The notes under the pieces: model-generated
Databases searched by the model: none
Seen by the model: the letters and a program-made list of their open reading frames with translations, nothing else
What the model was told of the DNA's origin: nothing
Made by a program: the position numbers and the translations under genes
Source of the DNA: Silanimonas sp.
GTDB lineage: Bacteria > Pseudomonadota > Gammaproteobacteria > Xanthomonadales > Xanthomonadaceae
Direction: 5' to 3'
Length of the DNA stretch: 64,000 nucleotides
Assembly (NCBI RefSeq): GCF_027531545.1
Contig: NZ_JAPZSC010000020.1
Location: 89,061-153,060, forward strand
In this document: positions 33,668 to 43,629 of the stretch, piece by piece
How positions within the stretch are numbered: position 1 is the first letter of the stretch
Layout: each line of letters starts with the position of its first letter

Positions 33668-34459
33668 TCAGCGCCCCAACCGCTGCTGCTCCAGGTCGAA
33701 GAGCAGGCGACGATCCTCGTCATCGAACGCGACGGGCACGGCACCCTCGTCGCTGCCCACCGGCGTCGGCGCCGTGTCCATGCCCCGGAACCGCCGCCGG
33801 AACGCGGCCAGCGCGGCAGGGAGGTCCGTGGTGTCGTAACCGAGCAGCGCCAGGGCCAGCACCGGGTCGAATCCTTCCGGCGCGGGCGGCGCATCGGCCC
33901 GTGGCCATTCGCCGAAACCTTCGGCGGCCAGGCGCGCCCAAGGGAAATGCGCGGAAGGGTCGGCCTTGCGCGTGGGTGCGAGGTCGGCGTGGGCGATCAC
34001 CGCCGTCCGCGGGATAGCGAGGCGCGTGCACAGGTCGTCGAGTAGACGGATGAGCGCCGCGACCTGCGCCTCGGCGAAGGGCTCGGTGCCATCGTTGTCG
34101 AGCTCGATGCCGATCGACGCGTCGTTGAGGTCGGTGAGCGCGCCCCAGCGGCCGATGCCCGCATGCCAGGCACGGGCGCGCTCGTCGACGAGCTGCATGA
34201 TGCGCCCGTCCTCGGCGACCAGGTAGTGCGCGCTGACCCGTCCGCCGGCGTTTGCCGACTTCAACGTGCGCAGGGCCTCGTCGAACGAGGCCATCTGCGT
34301 GTGGTGCAGGACGATGAGCTGCGCCTGCCGGGCGTCATGGTTCGGCGAGGGCGACCACGCCGCCAGCGGGCTGCGCTGGGGTGCGCCGGCACATGCGGCA
34401 AGCAACAGCGCGACGGCCGCGACCACTGGCAACGACCAACCGCGCGTCATCGGCGTCAT
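33668..34459 (-). CDS. N-acetylmuramoyl-L-alanine amidase (Amidase_2/AmpD-like) lipoprotein
   Basis: Lipobox ALLLAACAG; LIVLHHTQMASFDEALRTLKSANAGGRVSAHYLVAEDGRIMQLVDERARAWHAG. Confidence 0.88.
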   Translation of the reverse strand: MTPMTRGWSLPVVAAVALLLAACAGAPQRSPLAAWSPSPNHDARQAQLIVLHHTQMASFDEALRTLKSANAGGRVSAHYLVAEDGRIMQLVDERARAWHAGIGRWGALTDLNDASIGIELDNDGTEPFAEAQVAALIRLLDDLCTRLAIPRTAVIAHADLAPTRKADPSAHFPWARLAAEGFGEWPRADAPPAPEGFDPVLALALLGYDTTDLPAALAAFRRRFRGMDTAPTPVGSDEGAVPVAFDDEDRRLLFDLEQQRLGR

Positions 34460-35715
34460 GTCGATGGCTCGTTCGCGCCATCACGAACAGCGGCCGGACG
34501 AACCGGCAGGGTGAGACGCATCAGGTGGTCGTTCTGCTCGTATCGCCGGGAACGCAGCGGCACCGAAATGGCGTTGACCGTCCCGTCGAAAACCAGCGGC
34601 CTAGGCCCTCCGCGCAGTTCGGCGGGAAGCGCAGCGAAACGCTCAGCGTTTGAAAGACCGACGGGCATCGCTTCCATCTGCAGGAAGGCGGCGAGCAGGC
34701 GACGCATGGCCACGTAGTCGAGCTGGCGCTCGCTGTAGTCACGATAGGCGGGCGTCGCGATATCCATCAGCACGGCGGAGCTCGCGAACGCGATGCGATC
34801 GACCCAGCGCAGTGGCGGAGCCTCCAGCGCATGGGGGCGGTCCTCGGCCGCGGCGCGACGCGCCTCCTCGCTGCAGGCCGAAGCAAAGTGCTGCGCACTC
34901 GCGGCGAGCTGCCAATCGATGTCGCTGACTATGGGGGTGATCGGCTTGGACCAATGCCATTCCGGCGCGGCAGCCATCTGGCGCTCCAGCTCCGGGAACA
35001 TCCGGCGCTGGTAGTGCCACTCGCCGCGAAGTGCGTTGCACACCGAGCCTTCGACGGCGGGGTCCGGGGCTTCGGCCAGCGCACGACAGCTCGACGGCAG
35101 CGGGTCGCTGGGCGCTCGCCGCCGCATGTCGGTGATCAGGTGCGCGTTCTGATGGACGATGGCGATTCCGATCATGGCGTCGATCAGGACGTCCGGGTTC
35201 GTCGCCCAGCGCACCGCACCCAAAGTATCGGTGCAGGTCGCATCGAGAGCCTCGGCCGTCTGGCCGGTGCTGAACTGAAAGGCCCGCAGGCTGTCGACAT
35301 TCGTGGGGCCCTCGTAGGAAGGGAAGTCATCTCCGCGCCCGAGGTACTCCGCACGGCGGTCGCGGTACACCGGCGCGCGCAGCGCGCGGGCGGCGGCCTC
35401 CAATCGCTCGCGCGACGCGTCGATCGCTGCGGCACTGGCTTCCGGCGCTGCATCGATGGCGGCGATGCACGAGGCCCGTTCGTCGCAGCGCAACACGGCG
35501 GGGAGACCGCCTTCCGGGCCCGGCGGCAGCGCCATCAGCAACTCGAAGCCGTTCTCGCCCTTGCCGGGCTCGTCGCGCTGCATCCGGTCGATCGCTGCCT
35601 GTTGCGACGCGGTCGGCGAAGTCAGGCGCCCGTAGGTCCAGATCGCGGCGAGCAGAAGGATCAGGGCGAGAAGTGCCAGCAGCAGTCGGGACAACCAGCG
35701 CCAAGCAAGGGACAT
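34456..35715 (-). CDS. Membrane-anchored hypothetical protein (paralogue A)
   Basis: N-terminal TM; shares FLQMEAMPVGLSNAERFAALPAELRGGPRPLVFD with the adjacent gene. Confidence 0.7.
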   Translation of the reverse strand: MSLAWRWLSRLLLALLALILLLAAIWTYGRLTSPTASQQAAIDRMQRDEPGKGENGFELLMALPPGPEGGLPAVLRCDERASCIAAIDAAPEASAAAIDASRERLEAAARALRAPVYRDRRAEYLGRGDDFPSYEGPTNVDSLRAFQFSTGQTAEALDATCTDTLGAVRWATNPDVLIDAMIGIAIVHQNAHLITDMRRRAPSDPLPSSCRALAEAPDPAVEGSVCNALRGEWHYQRRMFPELERQMAAAPEWHWSKPITPIVSDIDWQLAASAQHFASACSEEARRAAAEDRPHALEAPPLRWVDRIAFASSAVLMDIATPAYRDYSERQLDYVAMRRLLAAFLQMEAMPVGLSNAERFAALPAELRGGPRPLVFDGTVNAISVPLRSRRYEQNDHLMRLTLPVRPAAVRDGANEPST

Positions 35716-35726
35716 GGGCAGGCTCC

Positions 35727-36980
35727 TCATGGGGCCAGGGAGGCGGCCAACGGGGCTGAGGCCGGCGACACGGATGGCAGCATCAGCAGCGCCTCGTTGC
35801 CGGGTGCGCCATCATGCTGGCGGCCGCGAAGGGCCACGCCGAGCGTGTTCGCCCCGGCATCGAATCGCAGCGGGCGCGGCCCATCGCGCAACTCGGCGGG
35901 AAGCGCAGCGAAGCGCTCGGCGTTCGAAAGACCGGCCGGCATCGCCTCCATCTGCAGGAAGGCCGCGAGAAGGCGGCGGCGCGCGACATGGTCGAGTTGG
36001 CGCTCCCAGTAATCGGCGTACATCACGCCCCCGGCGATCTCGCCGAGGATGTGCGAGACAGGGAAGCTCAAGCGATCAATGGCACGCGGTGGCGAATCGA
36101 GGCGCGCGCCGTCGATGTCGTCGCGCAAGGCGGCGTCGACCGCCGCAGGCCCGCAGTAGCCGGCCATCCGCTCTGCGCTGCGGGCGGAGAACTGCTCCGG
36201 GCTGTGCAGCCAATGCACGCTCGGACGCTGCGCCTCCGGCACCTGGTCGACGACCGAAATGCCGATCCCGTCAATCATCCGCCACTCGCTTCGCAAGCCG
36301 TCGCAAATCAGCCCTTCCGCCGCCGGATCCGGCAACGCCGCCAAGGCGAGGCAGGCGTCAGGCATCGGCACGGTCGGGGTGCGAGCACGCATCTCACCGA
36401 TCAGCGCGGCGGACTGCCGAAAGCCCGCGACCGCGATCATGGCGTGGACCATGCTGTCCTGTTCGCGCGACCAACGCGCGAAGTCGGCGGCGTCACGACA
36501 CGTCGCTCCCAGCGCGGCGGATTCGCGACCGGCCGCGAATTCAAAGGCGCGCCGAGCCGAAAGCCGGATCACCATCTGGAAAGGGGGCAGCACGTCAGTG
36601 GCGGCCGGCGTCATGTCGGGGTTGCGGAACACCGGGGCGCGGAGTGCGCGCTCCGCGGCATCGAGTGCGGGCGAATTGGCCAGCAGGGCCGCCTCGTGGG
36701 CCTCGGGGGCGGACTGCACGGCGTCAAGACAGGATGCACCCTCGCCACGGCAAGACAGCGCCATCGGCCAATCGCCTTCGGGCGGCGACGCCACCATCAG
36801 CAGGGGGAATCCGTTCTCGCCCTCGGGCATCGGGGCGCTCTCCTGCATCAGCGCCAGTGCGTCGCGCTGAGAGGGCGTCGGCGTCGTGAGCCGGCCGTAG
36901 GCGTAGAGCGCCAAGACGACGGCGATCGCCAGGGCGATCACGGAGAGCACGCGGGAGAGCCAACGCCAGACGGTCGACAT
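35727..36980 (-). CDS. Membrane-anchored hypothetical protein (paralogue B)
   Basis: MSTVWRWLSRVLSVIALAIAVVLALYAYGRLTTPTPSQRDALALMQ; FLQMEAMPAGLSNAERFAALPAELRDGPRPLRFD. Confidence 0.7.
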   Translation of the reverse strand: MSTVWRWLSRVLSVIALAIAVVLALYAYGRLTTPTPSQRDALALMQESAPMPEGENGFPLLMVASPPEGDWPMALSCRGEGASCLDAVQSAPEAHEAALLANSPALDAAERALRAPVFRNPDMTPAATDVLPPFQMVIRLSARRAFEFAAGRESAALGATCRDAADFARWSREQDSMVHAMIAVAGFRQSAALIGEMRARTPTVPMPDACLALAALPDPAAEGLICDGLRSEWRMIDGIGISVVDQVPEAQRPSVHWLHSPEQFSARSAERMAGYCGPAAVDAALRDDIDGARLDSPPRAIDRLSFPVSHILGEIAGGVMYADYWERQLDHVARRRLLAAFLQMEAMPAGLSNAERFAALPAELRDGPRPLRFDAGANTLGVALRGRQHDGAPGNEALLMLPSVSPASAPLAASLAP

Positions 36981-37030
36981 GGTTTCGTCCTTGATGGGGG
37001 GGTGCGACAGAGCCTAGCAATCCAATCGGA

Positions 37031-37513
37031 TCAGAGCATCCGCGTCATGCACACGCTGCAGGGATCGGCGCGATAGTCACCGAATGGCGGGCACACGACG
37101 AAGCCGAAGCGCGCGTACAGCGCGCGCGCTGGCGCGAAGGCGGCCATCGACCCGGTTTCAAGGCTGACGCGCTTGCAGCCCATGTCGGCGGCCACCTGCA
37201 GCAGGTGCCGAAGCATCACGGCCGCAATGCCACGTCGCTGGAAGGCATCCACCGTGCGCATCGACTTGAGTTCGGCATGGTCGGCGGCGAGGCGCTTGAC
37301 CGCGCCCATCGCCGCGAGCTCGTCGCCCACCCACGCAGTGAAGAGGCGCAAGCCCGGCTGCCGCAAGCGCTCGACGCCCAGCGCATGCACGCTTTCGGGC
37401 GGCGAGTGCTCCGCCGCGCTGGCCAGGTGCTGGCGCACCAGCGCGATGACGGCGGGATGCTCGAGGCCGCCCTCCTGGATGCGCACGATGTCGTTGATTC
37501 CCGGTGTCGCCAT
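37031..37513 (-). CDS. GNAT family N-acetyltransferase
   Basis: ELKSMRTVDAFQRRGIAAVMLRHLLQVAADMGCKRVSLETGSMAAFAPARALYARFGF. Confidence 0.9.
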   Translation of the reverse strand: MATPGINDIVRIQEGGLEHPAVIALVRQHLASAAEHSPPESVHALGVERLRQPGLRLFTAWVGDELAAMGAVKRLAADHAELKSMRTVDAFQRRGIAAVMLRHLLQVAADMGCKRVSLETGSMAAFAPARALYARFGFVVCPPFGDYRADPCSVCMTRML

Positions 37514-37565
37514 GGGTTCCCTCGCTGAAGCCTTCGCCTCCCTGCGGAGGCCGACACAACCAACG

Positions 37566-37588
37566 AAAACGGCCCGCTTGCGCGGGCC
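37566..37588 (-). terminator. Intrinsic terminator-like hairpin downstream of glnA
   Basis: aaaac GGCCCGC ttgc GCGGGCC; perfect 7-bp GC stem, T-rich tail on minus strand. Confidence 0.6.
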
Positions 37589-37648
37589 GGCTCCGTCGAC
37601 GTCCGTTGTCGAAAGCACCGGCGCTCCCCCGCCGGCACCGCGCGATCG

Positions 37649-39058
37649 TCAGATCGCGTAGTACAGCGCGTACTCGAGCGGGTGCGTGGCCGCGCGGAAC
37701 TTGGTCACTTCCTGCATCTTCAGGTCGATGTAGCCGTCGATGAAGTCGTCGGAGAACACGCCACCGGCCTTGAGGAACTCGCGGTCCTTGTCCAGCGCTT
37801 CCAGCGCGATGTCCAGCGAGTGGCAGACCTTCGGGATGTTCTTCTCTTCTTCCGGCGGCAGGTCGTACAGGTCCTTGTCCGAAGCGGCACCCGGATCGAT
37901 CTGGTTCTTGATGCCGTCGAGGCCGGCCATCATCAGCGCGGCGAAGGTGAGGTAGCCGGACTGCATCGGGTCGGGGAAGCGGATCTCGATGCGGCGCGCC
38001 TTCGGGTTCGACACGTACGGGATGCGGCAGCTGGCCGAGCGGTTGCGGGCCGAGTAGGCCAGCATCACCGGGGCTTCGAAGCCCGGCACCAGGCGCTTGT
38101 AGCTGTTGGTGGTCGAGTTGGTGAAAGCGTTGATGGCCTTGGCGTGCTTGAAGATGCCGCCGATGTACCACAGCGCGATCTGCGAGAGGCCGCCGTAGCC
38201 GTCGCCCGAGAAAAGGTTGTTGCCGCCCTTCGACAGCGACTGGTGCACGTGCATGCCCGAGCCGTTGTCGCCGACGATCGGCTTCGGCATGAAGGTGGCG
38301 GTCTTGCCATTGCGATGCGCGACGTTCTTGACGATGTACTTCATCGTCGTCAGCTCGTCGGCCTTCTTCACCAGCGAGTTGAACTTGACGCCGATCTCGC
38401 ACTGGCCAGCGTTCGCCACCTCGTGGTGGTGCACTTCGACTTCCTGGCCGACGGCGGCGAGCACCTTGCACATCTCGGCGCGCAGGTCATGCAGCGAGTC
38501 GGTCGGCGGCACCGGGAAGTAGCCCCCCTTCACGGTCGGGCGGTAGCCGTGGTTGTTGCCGTCCTGCTTCTGGTTGGTCGCCCAGGCGGCCTCGTCCGAG
38601 AAGATCTCGTAGCCGACCTTGCCCATGTCGTTGCTGAAGCGGACGCCGTCGAAGATGAAGAACTCGGGCTCCGGGCCGAAGAAGGCCTGGTCGGCGATGC
38701 CGCTCGACTTCAGGAAGGCCTCGGCGCGCTTGGCGACGCCGCGCGGGCAGCGCGAGTAGCCCTGCATCGTCGACGGGTCGAGCACGTCGCAGAGCAGGAC
38801 GATGGTCGGGTCGGCGAAGAACGGGTCGACGAAAGCCGAGGTGGCATCCGGGAGCAGGATCATGTCGCTCTCGTTGATGCCCTTCCAACCCGAGATCGAG
38901 CTGCCGTCGAACATCTTGCCTTCCTCGAACAGCGCGGCGTCGACGATGTTCACCGGGAAGGTGACGTGGTGCTGGACGCCACGCATGTCGACGAAACGCA
39001 GGTCGACGAATTCAATCGCGTGGTCCTTGATCAGCTTCTGGACGTTCTCGAGGCTCAT
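37649..39058 (-). CDS. glnA: Type I glutamine synthetase
   Basis: [73 protein letters not shown]. Confidence 0.96.
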   Translation of the reverse strand: MSLENVQKLIKDHAIEFVDLRFVDMRGVQHHVTFPVNIVDAALFEEGKMFDGSSISGWKGINESDMILLPDATSAFVDPFFADPTIVLLCDVLDPSTMQGYSRCPRGVAKRAEAFLKSSGIADQAFFGPEPEFFIFDGVRFSNDMGKVGYEIFSDEAAWATNQKQDGNNHGYRPTVKGGYFPVPPTDSLHDLRAEMCKVLAAVGQEVEVHHHEVANAGQCEIGVKFNSLVKKADELTTMKYIVKNVAHRNGKTATFMPKPIVGDNGSGMHVHQSLSKGGNNLFSGDGYGGLSQIALWYIGGIFKHAKAINAFTNSTTNSYKRLVPGFEAPVMLAYSARNRSASCRIPYVSNPKARRIEIRFPDPMQSGYLTFAALMMAGLDGIKNQIDPGAASDKDLYDLPPEEEKNIPKVCHSLDIALEALDKDREFLKAGGVFSDDFIDGYIDLKMQEVTKFRAATHPLEYALYYAI

Positions 39059-39092
39059 GGCCGCTCCGATGGGTGGTGGATGCCCCATGGAT

Positions 39093-39109
39093 AGCAAGGC
39101 CCATGCCAA
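39093..39109 (-). promoter_or_regulatory. Sigma54 (-24/-12) promoter for glnA
   Basis: Minus strand TTGGCATGGGCCTTGCT: GG and GC separated by exactly 10 nt, ending 35 bp upstream of the glnA ATG. Confidence 0.8.
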
Positions 39110-39170
39110 GGCGCGCGGGCGGCATCATTCCCAAGAAATCAATGACTTGGCAATCGTCTGGAATGGGGCT

Positions 39171-39199
39171 TGCACCAACATGGACGATCTAATGCACCA
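39171..39199 (-). promoter_or_regulatory. Two NtrC-like half sites (TGCACCA) 22 bp apart upstream of the glnA sigma54 promoter
   Basis: TGCACCA at 39171-39177 and 39193-39199; NtrC consensus TGCACY-N5-RGTGCA. Confidence 0.5.
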
Positions 39200-39613
39200 C
39201 TAGAGGCTTTTTCGTCCGGCGCGCAGGACAGGCAGCAGCCCGAACACGAGCTGCCCGGCGAGGCCGAGCTGCGCCTCGGCCGTGCGATACAGCGCCCAGT
39301 GCGCCGCGAGCTCGCGACCGGCGAGCAGGGACACGCCCGCCTCGGCGGCGAGCAGCAGGAGCAGGGCGACGCTCCCGGCCACCACCGCCGAGCCGCACGA
39401 CAGGGGCCATCGGCGCAGCAGGCGGCCCGCGATGAAGGCGCTGAACCCCAGCATCAGCGGCAGCTCGAGGGCCACGGCGGCGAGCGGCCCTACGGCAGGG
39501 GCCAACCACAGCGTGCGGACCACACCGAGGACGAAGCCCGCGACGAACACCGCGCCGAAGTAGGCGGCGGCGAAACGCAGCGGCGCGGTGGGGGCGGCAG
39601 GCACGGCATCCAT
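39200..39613 (-). CDS. Hypothetical integral membrane protein
   Basis: About four TM segments; start MDAVPAAPTAPLRFAAAYFGAVFVAGF. Confidence 0.65.
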   Translation of the reverse strand: MDAVPAAPTAPLRFAAAYFGAVFVAGFVLGVVRTLWLAPAVGPLAAVALELPLMLGFSAFIAGRLLRRWPLSCGSAVVAGSVALLLLLAAEAGVSLLAGRELAAHWALYRTAEAQLGLAGQLVFGLLPVLRAGRKSL

Positions 39614-39677
39614 GCCGGCATCGTGCGCGGTCGCCGCGGCTGCGTACACTGCCGCGTCCCCTGCCGCCGCCTCCCGC

Positions 39678-40520
39678 TTGAACGACCTGCTCATCGCCCT
39701 GCTGCTCGGGGTCCTCGAAGGCCTCACCGAGTTCCTGCCGGTGTCGTCCACCGGCCACCTGCTGATCGCGCAGCACTGGCTCGGGCCGGAGTCCGACCTG
39801 TTCAACATCGTGATCCAGAGCGGCGCGATCCTCGCGGTGCTGCTGGTGTTCCGCGCGCGCCTCTGGGCACTGGCCACGGGCTGGCGCGAGCGCGCCGCGC
39901 AGGACTACGTGCTGAAACTGGGCGTGGCCTTCGCCGTGACGGCCGCGGTGGGCCTGCCGGTGCGCAAGCTGGGCTGGGAGCTGCCGGAAACCGTGTGGCC
40001 GGTGGCCATCGCGCTGATCCTCGGCGGCATCGCGATGATCCTGATCGAGCGCGTGGTGGAAGCGCGCGCCGCACGCCGCGCCGTGACGGCGGACGTCAAC
40101 AACAGCGGCTCGCTGGCGTCCTCGCTGCCGGCGGTGAGCTGGAACATCGCGATCTGGGTGGGGCTGGCGCAGGTGCTGGCCGGCGTCTTCCCGGGCACCT
40201 CGCGCTCGGCGGCGGCCATCTTCGCGGCGATGCTCGCCGGCCTGGCCTCACGCCCGGCAGCCGCGGAGTTCGCCTTCCTGCTCGGCATCCCGACGATGTT
40301 CGCGGCCAGCGCCTACGCGCTGCTGGAATACGCGCGCAACCCGGCCGCCCCGCGCGAGGACTGGGCGGCTCTGGCGGTGGCCTTCACGGCGGCGGCGCTC
40401 ACCGGTTTCGTCGTGGTGCGCTGGCTGTTGGCCTACGTGAAGTCGCGGCGCTTCACCGTCTTCGCGGTGTACCGCATCGTGCTCGGCCTGGGCCTGCTGC
40501 TGTTCCTTCCCGGGCAGTAA
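39678..40520 (+). CDS. uppP: Undecaprenyl-diphosphate phosphatase
   Basis: LLLGVLEGLTEFLPVSSTGHLLIAQHW; VFPGTSRSAAAIFAAMLAGLASRPAAAEFAFLLGIP; probable TTG start. Confidence 0.92.
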   Translation: MNDLLIALLLGVLEGLTEFLPVSSTGHLLIAQHWLGPESDLFNIVIQSGAILAVLLVFRARLWALATGWRERAAQDYVLKLGVAFAVTAAVGLPVRKLGWELPETVWPVAIALILGGIAMILIERVVEARAARRAVTADVNNSGSLASSLPAVSWNIAIWVGLAQVLAGVFPGTSRSAAAIFAAMLAGLASRPAAAEFAFLLGIPTMFAASAYALLEYARNPAAPREDWAALAVAFTAAALTGFVVVRWLLAYVKSRRFTVFAVYRIVLGLGLLLFLPGQ

Positions 40521-40557
40521 GACGGCGCGGCGCGCGAGGCGCCGCACCCGCCGGGCT

Positions 40558-42507
40558 TCACTCGGCCGGGTAGCCGAGGCGCACCGCGATCTCGGTGAAC
40601 GGCGCGAACAAGCCCTGCAGGGGCTCGGCGTAGTTCCGCCAGGTGCCGGCAGGGAAGTCATTCGGCAAGCCGCTCGGGCCACGGCCGAGCAGGAGGGCAG
40701 GCGTCGGGTCCGGGGCCGTGGGCAGGTCGAAGATCGCCTGCAGGCGCGCGCTGAAGGCCGCAGGGTCGCTGTCGAGCAGGTCGGCGTCGATGCGCTCGAC
40801 ACGGACCCGCGGGTCGGCTTCGGCCGCCACGAGGTGCTCGAGCGTGCGATGCAGCCATGCCGCCACCACGTCCGGGGCCGGGAAGCCCAGCCCAAGCGAA
40901 CTCCCCCACGCCAACCAGTTCAACAGCAGGTCGCGTGGGTCGCGAAGCACGACCACCAGCGTCGTGCCATGGAGCATGGCCTGCGTCCAACCGTCCCAGA
41001 AGGGCAACGCATCCACGACCTCAGCCGGCACGAGACCCGCACCCTCAAGGGCCGAACGCCAGCGCAGGGCCGTGCCCCCGCGATCATCGGCCGGACCGGC
41101 GCGGAACAGATTGAAGCCGTCATCGCGGCGCGGCGCATGCCAGCGATCAAGCAGCAATCGCCCGCCGAGGGCCGGCATCAGCGCCGCCTGCACGCGCTCG
41201 ATGCGACTGCCCGGAAGACCCCACAACAGCCGACCCTCGCCACCGTCCGCCGCGGGGCGCGCCGACTCGGCAGGCTCCGGATTCGGAAGCGGCAGGCCAA
41301 AGGCCGGCCCGTCGGTCCACATTCGCCGCCAGGCCAGCAGGGCTTCGCGATGGCGGCCAGCGCGATGGCAGGCCTGGCCGAGCCAGCCCTGCAGCGCGCG
41401 GGCCTGTTCGGGCATCGATGCCGCGGCGATGAGGCCTTGCACTCGAGCCACGGCCGCCTCGGGCGGCAGTGAGAGGGCTTGGCGCGCGAGCAGCAACCGC
41501 GCCTCCGTGAGAAGGGGCTCCAGGGCGATACCGCGCTCGGCGTGGTCGATCGCCTCGGCGACGCGCCCCTCCTGTTCCGCGAGGAGCGCGGCGACTTCCT
41601 CGGCTTCGCCACTGTCCGGCGCCGCGGCGTGCCAACGCCGGACCATCGCAGCCACGTCGCCGGCCTCCACCAGGCCGAGCAGCAGACGCCATGGCAAGGA
41701 CCACGCCGGATCGGTCGCCACGCGCGCCTCGAGGTCGGCCACCACGGCCTGGGTGCCACCCAGCCGGCCACGGAGGCGGATGGCGAGTTCGAGCGCCTCG
41801 GCGTGTCGCGGCGCGTTGGCCAGCAGGCCGTCGAGCTCGGCCACGGAATCGTCCAGGCGGCCGAGCAGCGCCAGCAGTCGCGCATGGTGCCAGTGCGCCA
41901 GCAACGACTCCGGCTGCACGGCGCGCCAGGACAGCGCCTCCGCGAACGAAAGGTCGAGGTGGCCCTGGGCGTCGAAGGCCGCGATGAGGGCAGCGCGGAG
42001 GGCCGGAGAGGCGGGGCTCAGGTCGATGGCCCGGCGCAGCGCCTCGGCGGCAAAGGCGTAATGACGACGCTCGAGCAGGCCCAGACCGAGTGCCGCAAGC
42101 ACCATCGGATCGGACTGGGTGCGCTTGGCCGCCGCGTGCAGCAGCGCCAGCGAGCGATCGGCTTCGCCGTCGCTGCCCGCCATCCAGGCATCGAGCACCA
42201 ACGCGCGCGGATGCTGGGCATCGACACGCTTGGCGTAGGCGAGGTGCTTCTCGGCGTCCTTGCGGTCACCGCGCGCCCAGGCCATGTGGGCCAGCGCGAG
42301 ATAGGCGTCGATCTGGTTGGGGTCATGGGCCAGCGCGGCCTGGAAGCCCGCCTCGGCCTTCGCCGTATCGCGCACCTGCAGGTCGACAAAGGCGCGCAGG
42401 GTGAGCAGGTCGGACCGGTCAGGGGTGGCGACGAGTGCTCGGTCCAAGGCCGCGGCGGCGGAGGACAGGTCACCGGCGCGCAGCGCGGTCAGGGCATCTT
42501 GCAGCAT
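40558..42507 (-). CDS. TPR-repeat protein with C-terminal sulfotransferase-like domain
   Basis: Repeated TPR-like helices; GTTLVVVLRDPRDLLLNWLAWG sulfotransferase-like motif. Confidence 0.75.
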   Translation of the reverse strand: MLQDALTALRAGDLSSAAAALDRALVATPDRSDLLTLRAFVDLQVRDTAKAEAGFQAALAHDPNQIDAYLALAHMAWARGDRKDAEKHLAYAKRVDAQHPRALVLDAWMAGSDGEADRSLALLHAAAKRTQSDPMVLAALGLGLLERRHYAFAAEALRRAIDLSPASPALRAALIAAFDAQGHLDLSFAEALSWRAVQPESLLAHWHHARLLALLGRLDDSVAELDGLLANAPRHAEALELAIRLRGRLGGTQAVVADLEARVATDPAWSLPWRLLLGLVEAGDVAAMVRRWHAAAPDSGEAEEVAALLAEQEGRVAEAIDHAERGIALEPLLTEARLLLARQALSLPPEAAVARVQGLIAAASMPEQARALQGWLGQACHRAGRHREALLAWRRMWTDGPAFGLPLPNPEPAESARPAADGGEGRLLWGLPGSRIERVQAALMPALGGRLLLDRWHAPRRDDGFNLFRAGPADDRGGTALRWRSALEGAGLVPAEVVDALPFWDGWTQAMLHGTTLVVVLRDPRDLLLNWLAWGSSLGLGFPAPDVVAAWLHRTLEHLVAAEADPRVRVERIDADLLDSDPAAFSARLQAIFDLPTAPDPTPALLLGRGPSGLPNDFPAGTWRNYAEPLQGLFAPFTEIAVRLGYPAE

Positions 42508-42546
42508 GGGATTCCTCGGAAAGGGCGGCCGGCGTCACGCCCGCGA

Positions 42547-43572
42547 TCAGTGGCCGGCGAGTGTACCGGCTCCGGCCGGGGCCGCCGAACCTAGGGCCGC
42601 GCGGAACCGACTGCGGATCCAGCGCTCCGCGAAGCCTTCCAGCCGGGCGTTGAGGATGAAGCCGCAATGCCCGCCGTGCTCGGCGATTTCAAGCTTCGCG
42701 GTCGAGGGCAGGCGCAGGTCATGGAAGTCCGCCACCGGGATCACCGGGTCGTCGGCCGCCGTCAGGATCGAGGCCGGCACCTGCAAACCGGCCAGCCGGT
42801 CGCCGGCGATGGCGTAGCCGTCGAGGTAGGCCTCGAGGGTGGGAAACTCGGTGTACTGCTCGACGAGGAAACGCGTGAGCCCGCGCATGTCGCGGTCGAG
42901 GTCCGCCGTCACGAAGCGGTGGCGGTCCGGGAAGTGCCGGCGCTTGGCTTCAAGCGAGCGCCGCCACTTCATCATGAAGTACCAGTGGTAGAGGGGGAAG
43001 CCGGTCTCCAGCGCGCGCAGGCCGGATTCGCCGTGCACCACCGGGCACACGGCCACCGCGTGGGCGAGCTGCAGGCCGGCCGCCGGCGCGGCGCAGGCCA
43101 CCCGCAGCGCGAAATTGCCGCCCAGCGAGAACCCCGCCACGAACCAGGGCAGCGCCGGAAGCCGCGCCTGCGCGGACTTCGCCGCCTGCACGACCTCGTC
43201 GAGCCGGCAGGAGTGGAAGGGCTCCGGATTGAGGTGATGCGTTTCGCCGTGATCGCGGAAGTTGAGCTGCACCACGTCGATGCCGGCCTTGAGCAGGGCA
43301 TTGGCGGTGTGTCGCACGTAGCTGGACCGGTGGCTGCCTTCCCAGCCGTGCAGCAGCAGGGCGACGCCCCGCGGCGGGCGCGCCGGCAGGGTCAGGTGGA
43401 AGGCCTGCAGGGTCGCGTCGCCGGCCGGCAGCAGCCATTCCTCGATGCGCGGCGCCAGCGCGCGCAGCAGGCGTTCGCCGGCAAGGCGACGCGGCGGCGC
43501 GGCGGAAAGCAGCGACTGCACGTGGCCGTTACGCAGCCAGACGGGGGGGCGGTAATCGGAAGCGGTCAGCAC
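42547..43572 (-). CDS. YheT-like alpha/beta hydrolase
   Basis: YRPPVWLRNGHVQSLL; LLLHGWEGSHRSSYVRHTANALLKAG; FVAGFSLGGNFALRV. Confidence 0.88.
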   Translation of the reverse strand: MLTASDYRPPVWLRNGHVQSLLSAAPPRRLAGERLLRALAPRIEEWLLPAGDATLQAFHLTLPARPPRGVALLLHGWEGSHRSSYVRHTANALLKAGIDVVQLNFRDHGETHHLNPEPFHSCRLDEVVQAAKSAQARLPALPWFVAGFSLGGNFALRVACAAPAAGLQLAHAVAVCPVVHGESGLRALETGFPLYHWYFMMKWRRSLEAKRRHFPDRHRFVTADLDRDMRGLTRFLVEQYTEFPTLEAYLDGYAIAGDRLAGLQVPASILTAADDPVIPVADFHDLRLPSTAKLEIAEHGGHCGFILNARLEGFAERWIRSRFRAALGSAAPAGAGTLAGH

Positions 43573-43629
43573 GGGGTGGCGACGGTGGGGCGTCGCGGAA
43601 GCCTAATGCAGTGCGACCTTGGCCGCGCT

